This document shows positions 45,985 to 58,200 of a stretch of DNA of 64,000 nucleotides, piece by piece. Numbering within the stretch: position 1 is the stretch's first letter; the number at the start of each line of letters is the position of its first letter. A model generated the notes under the pieces. The model worked only from the letters and a program-made list of their open reading frames with translations. It searched no databases and was not told where the DNA came from. The translations under genes were made by a program, and so were the position numbers. The stretch spans positions 165,001-229,000 of the forward strand of contig CAJNDS010000079.1 of NCBI GenBank assembly GCA_905221605.1, given 5' to 3'. The DNA comes from Symbiodinium natans (lineage: Eukaryota > Sar > Dinophyceae > Suessiales > Symbiodiniaceae).

Positions 45985-46179
45985 GCCCTTTACGGGATTA
46001 TATAGGGTACCTCATTCCCTCAGTCCCTACTAGGAAACAGCCAGAATTTTCATCTCTGAGGTTCGACAAGTCTTGCACGACCTTGAAGCGGCTTGGCCTG
46101 CAGAGGGCTCCTCCAAGCTTCTGTGTCGGAGGGCCCCCTAAATCCCTAAACCCTATAAACCCTATGAACCCCAAACCTG

Positions 46180-46211
<32 letters not shown>

Positions 46212-49200
46212 CTAAACCCAATAACCCCCATAAACCCTACAAACCCCTAGACACCTTTAGACAGAGCTTTGAATCGATGTTTCACGGAGGCGCAAGTGGT
46301 GCATTTTCGAGACCTTCCGCTGCCAAGCCCTCGGCCTGGAGTTGGACTTGCCCCGCGGCATGCAAAAGGAAAGGGCAGAGGGAGGGTTTAGTTTTTGGGG
46401 CTTCGGCTTCAGGGCTTAAGGGTTAAGGGTTCAGGGCTCATTGGGATGCAGGTATTGCACCGATGGGGCGCTGACTCGGACGAGCGAGTCGGAGCACGCG
46501 AAGGAGATCCAGGAGCAGGTGATTAAGGGTTGCTAAATGAGGGACCCCCGTAACTGGTTGGCTCTTTGTAGGAGAATCCCTTAAAGGGTATATATAGGGC
46601 CTTAATTCCCTCATTATATAATCCCTTAAAGGGGGGCCAAATTCCCTGATTCCCTACTGAGGACCAGGGGGGTTATTAGGGGCTACTTAGGTACATAGGG
46701 ACTCTAGAAGGTGTAGGGGGTATATATGGGTTATAAAGGGGATAAGATTATTGGTCCCTACAGGCTGGTTCTTAGTCGGGAATGATGTTCCCTTCTGAGA
46801 ACCAGGGGGATAGGGACCTTAATAAAGAGTTATTTAAGTCAATTGAGGTACATAGGATGTCTCTAGAGAGTTTTTGTAGGGGTTTTTTCAACATGTTGTT
46901 TAGGGGAGTAAGACTAAGGGTCCCTTCTTGTACGCCTTCAGGTGATGAACGTCGACATGATGACGGCAGCTTGCAGCGAGAAGGAGGTGCCATGGCCCCC
47001 ACGAAAAACAGCTTTTGCCCGCAGCATATCGCAGGATCTGTTGGGCGTTTCCCAAGATAGGGGATTCTATTCTATTTTGGGGGTATAAAGGGTTCCCCTA
47101 TTTTGGCATCACAGCCCGGAAGCACGGGTTCCATAAGGCAAGAAGCCCTGTGGCTCTGTTGCCCCTCCCCTGCCTCCCACCCTGGCTACCCTGCTCTCTA
47201 AACCCTAAACCCTAGCTCCCCCCTCCCTCAACGATAGTGCGCGCCACTGCGGCCTGCGGGAACATAAGCCAGCCCCCCTCCCCCCCCCCCTCCAATGGCC
47301 CCCCCCCCCCCTCTGTTCAAGGGGGGGGGGGCCCCCCCCCCCCCCTTGGTCAATAACAGTGTTCTTAATAGGGTTTCACTTGATTTTAATTAACGTTTTA
47401 ATAGGACTTCTTTTGATTCTAATCGGGTTTTTGTTACTTTTGAAAGATTTCTAATAATATGAATGAGATTTTTATCCCTTCTAATAAGATTTGTATTAGG
47501 TTTAACGGGATTCGTATTGAAATAATAGAAATCCTTGTCGAATTAAGTTCAACTCCTATTACAATTGATTGAACTGCTATTAAAATTAGTAGAAGTCCGA
47601 TTAGAAATGCTACGAAAAAAGAAGGCAAATAGAAATCTTGTTACATTAATAGAAATCCTCTTGAAATTAGAAGGATTCCGAATAAAAGCAATAGGAATCC
47701 TACCAAACATGGCAGAGGAAATGTGGAATTGAGCATGGGGGGGGGGGGGCCCCCCCCCCCCCTTTCTGTAGGGAGGGGGGGGGGGGGGGGGGGGGAGAGG
47801 GGGAGGGGGTTGGTTGGGTGAGGGGGGGGGGGGGGGGGGAAGGGGTGGGGGGGAGGGGGGGGGAGGGGGGGGGGGAGGGGGGGGGGTTACCTTGAATATC
47901 CGCAGGCCTCTTTTTTACGCACTCTCAGAGCTCAACCCTAAGCCCTAACCGCGGTTTGTTGAGGATGAGCTCAAGATCGATGGGGCCATCTCAGAGCATC
48001 ATGCTGGCTGGACTGGTGTGGTGTCCAAGGTGAAGATGCAGGCCCCTTTTTGCAGAGCCATGCTAGCGGAGGCGGTTTAGGGTTTAGGGCTTAGGGCTCA
48101 GGGTCCAGGGTTTACAAGGCTTGTAAAGGCTCCCTTGAAAACGCTGTGTGAGGTGATGGACCACCTGTCCTTCGTGGCCCACCTTGCAGTGACTCGAGAT
48201 GCCTTCACAGGCCATGGGTTTAGGGTCGCCAGATTGGCTCCCCTCACCTCTAGATTTGCTGAGTTTTCCGTACTCCCAACGACAGGAGAGGTGCTTTTTC
48301 GGACCACTGATGTGAAACTCGGCGAAGTAAAATAGAAACAGTTGGGATGCTGCAAATCTTCGTTTCCCGGTCCCAGCGACACGCCTGTACAAGATCCATG
48401 GCTATGAGCCAAGCGAACGAAGTGCATTCCAGCAGGCCCCTGCATTGGCCCTGCATTCGATCGATGCCGGCACCAAGTCACCACCGACTTGCCCCACATG
48501 GAACCCAACCGGACCCAACCCGTCGATGTCGATCACCAGCCCGCATCAAGGCTCTCGGAACCCGACATTGCTGAAGATTGCACTGAAGCTGTCGTTCAGC
48601 ACGCGTCCCACGGACCACGGAAGCAGGCCAGCAGGTGGAGCCGGAGCAGGGCATCGAGCTGGAGGGCTCCGCGGGCAAGGCCCGGCACTGCCCACGCGCG
48701 CCGACGTCGGAAAGACCAGGTTCGGATGTGTCCCCCCTTATACTAACAGTCCTTAATAGAGGATTGTAGGTCCCCCATGATCATTCCTATGAAGGACTGC
48801 TAGCATGAGGGGGAGCATCCCAAGGTTTAGGGCTTACAGGGCTTCTGCTCTCCTACAGGTGAGCATGTCGGAGATCATCGACGGCTGCATGCAGGCGCAG
48901 CATGGTGCAGCTGTTGTTTTTCCAAGGGGTGCTAAGACCGCTCTCTCTTGCCTTGACCTGCGGAGAGGCGTGTCTCTCCGCATGTACGCAGCCCTGAGCT
49001 CGGAGATTCGGATCCTGGCTCGGAGAGTTCGGGCTGAGACTTGAGCAGCTTCTTCGCACCTCTCCACGGTCCGTGTCTTCTGTGAGCTCGCAGGATGCCT
49101 TGTAGGTTTTAGGGTTTGGCTAGGGTTTGTAGGGCGGGGGAGAGGGGGGGGGGGGGGGGGGGGGCACTTTTGAGGTCCTCCGCTTCTGTTGATCCGCGGG

Positions 49201-52200
49201 ATGCCGCTGACCAGGACGAAGCCAAGCGAGCGTGGGGTTTTTCCTGGTTCACCCACCCTAAGCAGTGCCGTCACTCTTGGAAACGCATATCGTTCCTTGT
49301 TTTGTTTTGGAAGTCACAGTATCTGCAGGCAGGGGCTAGGTCTTGTCAAGAAGGATCATCTCCTGCACGTACTATAGTGTCCTGGTGTCTGAACCTGGAC
49401 TATAGCGCTGCTAGGCCCGACAAGTGGACGTGAAGCCAAGCGACGAAGCTTTGGCAGGCTCAGATGAAGCGGGTGCTCATCACGGGCCGAGGAGGCCCGG
49501 TGATGGTGCCTTGAAGCCGGAGATAGCTTTGACCTTTGAGAGCAGGCACGGGAAAGACGGTGATCACCCGGGAGATCATTCGGGCAGCGGCACCTCGTCG
49601 GAATTCATGGAGATGAGTCAGAAATGGTGTCACTTCAACGAAGCAAGTCCCGGAGCGCATAGGTCAAGCTGGCGCGCTCGGCTCTTACATCTCCTTTATG
49701 CGTACCGCAACCGCTTGGGAGCACATCTTAAGAGTTTGGTGAGCCCACAACACATGGAGCTGAGGTGAGAAGGCTCTGAGGCTGACCCCGTTGCGAGTTC
49801 CCCTCGCCGAGCTCGCTCGGTATGCAAAGGCAGCATCAAGGGTTATATAAGGAGTATCGCTCAGACTGTGGGACACTCCACTCCACATGCATTTCCGATG
49901 ATAAGACGCAATGTCCGCTCACGTTTCGTCCGCCCGCGCCTTGCAGGGACAAGGCGACATGTCTCCTAGCTGCAGATACTTGATGTGAAGTTTGCGGGTT
50001 CCAGGGAGCATGAGGGAGTGGTCCAAGGGCTTCGACATCTTGAGTCGGACAGGTAAGTTTGTTCAGTGGCAGACAGCATCAGGGACGGAGCTCTTGCATC
50101 AGGTTGCAAGCTTGGGCCGGGCAGGCGTTCGGCAAGGACGGCCAAGAGCTTTTCCAAGGCGCAGCAGAGTTCTCGTTTTGCAGTTTCCTCCCCCTGCAAC
50201 ACTGCATATCACTGGTCAGACTCGGCGAGATCGTCGCAGCTGCTCCTGCTGCTGGACGGCCTTGACGAAGCTGGGACGGACCGGCGCCGCATCATCAGCT
50301 GGCTCGAGGGCTGGCTCCGGCTCCTCAACAGCACTCGGACCCTGACGGCCGTTTCTGCGTTGGCGGCCCAAGAATCTCCCAGGCAGAACAGCCATCGCTG
50401 CGCCTGCGTCATCGTGACCAGCAGGCCAGGCGGCACCGACCAGCTCGGCCCCCGGAGCCTGCAGTCGACGTGCAGCAGAGCGGTTTAAGGGGAAAGGGTT
50501 CAGGGTTCAGGGTCCTAAACCCTAAACCCAAAAGGGCATTTTCCCTTAAGCCCGTAGCTGCGGCTTCGGTGCTCCGAGGGTGGTCGACGAGGAGGGCAAG
50601 GAGAGGGAGCCCTCGAAGTCCTCCGTTTTGCACGCTTCCGAGAAGTACCTGATCACACAGGACTTTTAAGACGAGCTTGATGGCAGTTGTGCTTGCACAG
50701 AACTCTCAATCAGGTTTGAGCAGTGTCGCTCTGAAAGGCCCGCTATGGCCCGCTATAGGAGATAGCCCAGGGGGAATGGTATCGACATCGTCAGGAGCAG
50801 TCGAGGCGCTAGGCATGTGGCATCCTTCTGCAACACTCGGATATCGTCAGGACAGCTTCCCACAAGGGTCTCAAATCCTATTCGCCGACGAGCGTGACAT
50901 CGTGACCGGCACTAGCAAAGTGGCCGCCTGCGAGCAGGCGCATGACAGTGGCAAAATATCTAGATGCAGTACATGTGGAATTTAGCTAGTTGAATCAATC
51001 AGTCCATTCTTGGACACCCTTCTTCTCAAGCCCAAAGCCGTCCAGAGCCTTGTGAACATGTACATGCAACGCGTACATGCATGCGGATCATCTCCCTTTA
51101 CACACTCCCTCTTCGTCACGACGACTCTTGAGACCAAACCTCATCACATCGGGACGGGATCCTTCGCGATTCTCCGTGGTACTCTTAACATCTCTGAACC
51201 AGCTGGGAACTTGGCAAGATATTTTTACATACCAGGCCGACCCCTCTCCCTTTCAGCTCAGCCAATGCTCAGGGCTTCGTCTTCCCGGCCGACTGCGGCT
51301 TGCAGGCACCAGGATGTCGTGTACGGGTGACGCGCAAGGACTCACCGGGAAGTGCCCCCCATGCAGCCCCTTCCCCTTCTCCCCACTTCTTCGCCCCTTT
51401 TTGTATTTCTTGGCGGCTGTTTTCCAGGACCCTGACATGCTTTTCTCCCCTGCGATCACCCTGCACTACTCTGACAAGAACCGTGCCGAAATGCTGCTGG
51501 AGCGGGCTTGGCAGCATGCCTGCGGTGCCGGGGCCGACGGAGTGAGGGGCGAGAAGAGCGTTTTCGTTGCCCGGGCGGACGGCGAGCGCTGGCAGGACAG
51601 CGTGCATTCACATCTGCACCTTTCATTCATCCCCGTTTTTGCCTGAAGTCAGCTGTACACCTTAGACGTGCACGAGCTTGGCCGTCAGAACTCGATGCGC
51701 ATCAACTGGTACGAGCTCCTGGACTGGCCGGCGGCGGCCTTTCCCTGCCGTGCCTGCCTGGCGGTGAAGGCGGTGAAGAGCGAGGATGCGATGGTGGATG
51801 AGCGGTGGGCCCGGGGAGAGAACGGGCAGGACTCTTGCACTGCAAGTCTGCCCGCTCCGTGGAGACGTACTTCCTGAATGCAGTGAAGGCATGAACAACC
51901 CTCAACCCTAAACCCTGAACCCTAAACCCTAACTCTTTGAAAGAAACCGTCAGGATGCGAAGGAGGACTTGGAGCTGCACTGCCCTCAGCTCTCCCAAGG
52001 GGGTTGCTTTAGGAGCTCCTTTCTTCCCCGTCCGAGATGCGCTGGGTTTAGGGTTTGGGCTTAGCTCAGGGTTTAGGGTCTCTGAGGCCAGTGGAGGCTT
52101 GCGGCGACAGCGTCTTCGTTAGCGCAGCAGGTTTGGCGCCAGGCTCGCGGCTGAAAAGTGTTGCTGGCAAAAGCCTCGGTCAGTCGAGCGGCCTCGCGAA

Positions 52201-55200
52201 AGCAAAATGCAAGATAGCATAATCAACAAGTCTGCTTGTTGTGCTAGGGAGGCACAGTAGCTAGAGACTCATGTTCGCAGTGCAGCGCAGGCGACAAGCT
52301 CCTGCCGGAAGACACTTCTGCCGATGTGGATCCTGAACTACTCGCAATGCTCGGAGGCGTCCGAGAAGCCACTTCCGTCATCGAGCTCCTGCCCACGCAA
52401 GGCCTGCTAGCTGCTACATGACTGTATAGCTGCGCAGTCTCTCCACTGAGTACAATAGAGCAACACTTCGCACCGCTCAGAGTTTGAGTCCGAGAGGCGC
52501 TTTCAAGACCTTCCTGGAGGGCCCCGCCATCAGCGGCCCCGCTCCCGCCGCACCCGCTGCTCTGTCCGAGCTGACCCTGCGAGCCGAGCTCTCCGAGCAG
52601 CCCGGGGGCCCAAAAACTCACATACCCTGGACTACTACAATTCCTCTTGAGTTGTAATCTGAGACCCTGTTTGGGGCTCATTTCGTCCCCAAGGAGTCTC
52701 ACGACTTTTTCTGTGCGCTCTTTGCAAAGCCAGGCTGCACTTCCGGCCCCTGCAGCTGCTGCCGCTGAGCCCGCAGATCGCAGCCAGGCGCATTCGGATG
52801 CCAGTACCTTCAAAAGGAGATGAACATGGATAAACCCTGAAAAGGGTTTATGGTTCATACTACCTTGAAATAGGAATTGTACTAGAACATGGCATGTGAA
52901 CCCCAATTTTATGGTTCATGTGGTCCCCAAGGTAGTGAGTGGCAGAAGTTTGCGGAAGAAGAAGCTCCGTTCACAGGATTTCAAAGGTCCCCGAAGAGCT
53001 TCTGCAAACGCTGCCGGACGCGGCGCCTCGGCTGCGGTGAGCCCGTCGCTGTCTGCAAGATACAACAGCCTAAAGCCTCCAAAAAGATAATATTCCCCAG
53101 ATGACTCGTATAAGGAGGAATCTTTGTTATTTGTTGTTTGTTCTTCAGCAAATAGTAGCAGCTCATGTGTTTGATGGAATTGACTTCTGCGACTCTGAAC
53201 TGTTGAGACTTCTGCACGTTAGGGCAGGGATGGTGAGGGTCACACATGCAAGGGAGCTGCTTGTGCACCTGACCACCGATAGGGGGAAATTCTGGCTCGT
53301 TTCGCTGCTGCGGGCCTCGGGCCACCGAAAAAGAATCTTTCCTGTGACCCCAGCACTTTCTTGATATCAAACCCTTGAGATCACGCTCCCCTTCGACATT
53401 ACAGGCCCCCCCCCCCCCAAGGGCCCCCCCCCCCCCCTAGAAGAGAGGGATGCCTGCGAAGTCTTCTCCCAGGTTTGGGGCACGCCGTTGATGGCCAGCA
53501 TCCTCGGCCGCCTCCTCGAAGTGAGCAAGCGTCGCTTCTGATTGCAAATCCTTCGCCGCGCGGTCCGTGTGAAGCATCAGGAAGATACCGGCAGCAGCAG
53601 GACGAATTTACGGCGCAACACCCCGTGCACCTGCGATCATCCGATCTCCCGGCCCGAAAGGAAGACATGCACACAGTGGCTGCGGAGTTGGACCTGATGA
53701 AATATGCGGTTGAAGTGCTCATCACGCAGGCGCGCAAGAAGCTTGATGGCCTGATGATATAGTGTTCCATCCAGCCGCTGTCTGTGCGTTCGCAAGAAAC
53801 TCCTCCTTCGCTTGTCCACGAAAATGCTCAAGTGACTTGAAGAGCAGTTGCATTGAATGATGATCCCAGGATGGGCTATTATAGCCTACAACCCCCTTGA
53901 AAACGGCACCTTTCTAGGGCTGATCAACCCTAAAACCCTATAAACCCTATAAACCCTAAACCCTATAGACCCCTCAGCCATAAACCATCCTGGTCGTCTC
54001 AGAGTGCACGCGAAAGGCTGAGGAACGCACGGGCCGCCAGCTGAAGGCCTTGGGACCCCGGTGCCTGGAGAAGCTGCAGGCACCCACCTCGTCTGCACTT
54101 TAAGGTACGGGGGACCGTGGGAGGGTTTAGGGTTTGGGGTTTATGGAAATTGTATAGTTACAGAAATTGTATAAGGTTTGGGTCCCAAAAAATGTGACTG
54201 AAAGTTTTGACCGAAGTTTTAAGTTTTGAATGTACCCAAGAGCCACTTGAAGCACAACCGTCCCAGCAGATGGGGTCGTTTGTCGCGTGCAGAGCTTGAG
54301 CGGGCCTTCACGAGATCGCCCAGATCCTCCGTGAGGAGAGGAGCTTCCAATACATGCTGTACTCGCCGCTACTGTAACGAGGTCACGTTGTGGTCGTGCG
54401 GGGAGCAAAGTTGTCTCGAAACCTTGCGCATCGAGACCGTCGAGATCGAGCCGGAAGCAAATTTAAAGATACCACGAAGCTTCGTGTGTGCCAACGTAGA
54501 GGCAAACAAAATAGTCACGAAACCTCGCGCGTCGAGACCGTCGAAACATCGAGCCGCGCCCCAACAGAGTGTGGAACAAATTTGTCTCGCACCCTCGTCG
54601 AGACCGTCGAGACACCGAGCCGCGCCCAAACGTAGAGGGGAGCAAAATTGTCACGAACTCGGCTTGTCAGCTGTTGAGACAAATACCTTGGGAAGTTCGG
54701 AATGATGACATGAGTCTTTGTCACCCAGTTACTTATAAATTTTGTGTATTTTGTCTTGGGGTTAGGGTTTGGGGTATGGGGTTTAGGCTTAGGGTTTAGG
54801 GTTTCGGGAGGTCGCGGCTGTCAGGCCGGACACCGCCTACTCCTCAAGGCCGACTTCGAAGATCAGGCCATGGCTTGGGGGACCAAACCTTGGGGACGAA
54901 GTGAAGCCTAAAAGGGTTTACGGTAATATGCCTGAATAGGAACTAAAGTAGTCCAGGGTAGACGACCCCAATTTTAGGGTTCATTTGGTCCCCGGGGTAG
55001 GGGTACCGTATTGGGGTCCTGTTTATAAGGGGGTCCTACTATTTGGGGGTCCATGTTAGGGGTCCTTTGTTTTCGTAAATTCCCGAATGACGCCTAGCCC
55101 TAAACCCTAAACCCTAAAAAATGGGGTCATAATACCATGTCATTCTTATTAAGGTAAATGAACCATGAGCCCCTTTTTAGGGTTCACCTGGTCCCCAAGG

Positions 55201-58200
55201 AACGCGAAAGCCAGCACAAACTCTGCGTTTGCTGCTCCACTCTGAAAACCGTTTTCCGGTCTTTCCACTCTCCTACCACAAGCGACCCGCTTCATTGATG
55301 AACTGCACTGGCGTCACACGAGGCTCGCCTCTGAACCCTCAACCCTAAACCCTAAGCCTCTGAACCCGAAGCCCTAAATTCCAGGTTTGCTCCACCGTAG
55401 AAGACTTGCAGGTGGTCTTCCAGGAGGCCCAGCGGGGGCACCTTCGCCTCCTTGAGCCGGTGGCCGGGGAGAGCGCCGCGCCGCCGGCGCGGTTCTTTTT
55501 GAGAAGAACAGGGTTTAGGGTTTATGGGTTTGTAGGGTTTAGTGTTTTGGGTAGCGGATTCCACAGCCAGGTGCAGGTGTACCACCTGAAGATGCACGAG
55601 TTCCTGGCCGCCGAGGCCCAGAGAACAACCCGCAGAGACGTTCTTACAAAGGGCTGCATCTCGCCAAGTTTCTTGGGGACCAAATGCACCCTGAAAGGGC
55701 ATTATAGTAGTACAGGGTGTATGACCCGAATTTTAGGGTTCATTTGGTCCCCAAAGTCGAGTTGAAACTTCACTGACTGTTAGGCTTGGAAAGCGGCCAG
55801 AGCCTTGGCATGCGAAGCAGTGCCCCAACAGCCGTGATGCCGCGAGAAAGTGCGACAACCTGCGAGTGGCCCAGAACTCACGCCTTTTGGTACATCTGCG
55901 ATAGGAACGAATTGGGTATATGTGCACCACTACCTTCAGAAAACTGGACTAATTTCATGTTGGACGAACATGTGCCATTAAGCGCGCTCGTGGTTTTGCC
56001 TCTTCCTGTTGGGAACTACTGAAGAGCACGATGTAGTGTCAATGCTACTCCCGGCTTTCCCATGGGAAGGGTGGCTTAGGCCCTGCCCTGTTCAACACCA
56101 CCCAATATGCTCGAAGCGGGGGGCAAGAAAACAGAAGGCACGCAGGAAGCCTTGCTTGCAAAAAGGGTGCCGAATCGACCGAATTTGTTGCTTTTCCAAA
56201 TCTTCCAACATGCCAAAAGCAATTTAACCAAATGAAACCTACATCTTAAAACGGTACCTTTCCAAATCTTCCAACATGCCAAAACCAGCAAAAGCTCAAA
56301 ACCTACATCCCAAAATGTTACCCAAAAAGGCAAAATCTCAAAACCTACATCCCAAAACGGTGCATGCCCAAATTTTCCAATATGCCCAAAGCAGCAAAAG
56401 CTCAAAACCTACTTTTTTTTGCATGTTGGAAGACTTGGAAAGGCAACGTTTTGGGATGTAGGTTTTGAGCTTTTGCTGCTTTTGGCATGTTGGAAAATTT
56501 GGGCATGCACCGTTTTGGGATGTAGGTTTTGAGACCAAAAACGGTGCCTTTCCAAATCTTCCGACATGCCCGAAACAGCAGAAGCTCAGAACCTACATCC
56601 CGAAAACATTACCTTCCCGTATCTTCCAACATGCCAAAAACAGCTACAGCTCAAAACCTTCATCTCAAAACGGTGCCTTTTCAAATCTTCCAATATGCCA
56701 AAAGCAGCAACAGCTCAAAACCTGTGTCCCAAAACGTTGCCTTTCCAAATCTTCCAACATGCAAAAAACATGCAGGAGCTCAGAACCTACATCTCAAAAC
56801 ATTGCCTTTCCAAATCTTCCAACATGCGAAAGACAGCGAAACCTCAAAACCTACATCCCAAAAAGTTGCCTGTCCACCAGTGTTTTCTCGATTTCTCCAA
56901 AGTTCAAAAAAAAAAACATTTTTTGCAGTTCTTGCTAACATTGAAAAATCAATACAATGACCTCTCATCATGGCCAGAACGACTTAAGAGTCGCCCAGCC
57001 TCGATTTCCATTCCATTCGAATTTTTTTGGCAAAGCTTCGATTGCGTTCTCTTGTCTTTGATTTTCCAAAATGGCCAAACAGAAATTCAACAGGCACACT
57101 GAAATTTGACAGAAGATTGAGCAGAAGAAACTCTGCTTTCTTTCAGGCTGGGTGCCCTCAATCTTTATCTTTCGTTTTTGGTTGCGTGTTGCAATTCTTC
57201 CCTAAATTCAGCACCATTCAACGAATTTTCAAAATTTCTAAAGTCTCCGAAAATGTTGAAAAAAATCCTCAAAATCAACACTTGATCAGTTAAATTTGTT
57301 GAATTTACTCTGGTGTTTCGCTCGTCCTCGAACATGCCAAAAACAGCAAAAGCTCAAAACTACATCCCAAAAACGTTACTTTTCCAAAATCTTCATTTAT
57401 TCGGAAAGTGCCAAAAACAGCAAAAAAAAAAAAAAGCTCGAGTGGCTTCAAGAGCCCACAAAAACCATGAAAAATGTCAACCCCAAGTTGCTTGGTTTTA
57501 GGGCTTATCATTGCCAGCAACATATGCCACATGATGGCAGTGTCACGAGAAAAGAACAAACGGGCCAACATCCGCATGTCAGGTTCGGTGCCAAATGTCG
57601 CCAACTCGAGAAGGTCCCAAAGTTTTGAAGACGTCACGCCCAATCCAAAATGAAAACCGGCGGCTTGGAGGGCCCGATGGCCCGTTTTTGGGGCGACGAA
57701 ACCCCTCTCGGGCCCTCTGTGCGCTCTGTGTTCGGATTGAGGCCAACCTGGAGCTCAAGGAGGCCTTCAACCTGGCCCGAGATGAGCCCATGCTGCGAGG
57801 CCAAAGTGGGGTCATGCACCCTACACTGCTATAACTCCTATTCAGGTATTAGGAGCCCTAAACCCTATACTACTATCATTCCCAGTAAGGCATGATGCGC
57901 CATAAACCCTTTTAGGACGCATTTGGGTTCCTAAGCTTCTCCTGCAGTCCCCGAGTTACCCTCGGAGGCGCGGCGCGGTACCTGGTGATGTTGGAGACCG
58001 CCGGGAAAGAGGAGGCGCTTGGGGACCAAATGAACCCTAAGATTGGGGGTCATACACGCTATACTACAATAATTCCGATGAGGGTATTATGAACCGGGTT
58101 CATGATACCTTAGTAGGGAATTCTAGTAGTGCAGGGTGGATGGGTTGCCCTAAACCCGTATACTACTATAATTCCGACTAAGGTATGATGAACCCTAAAT

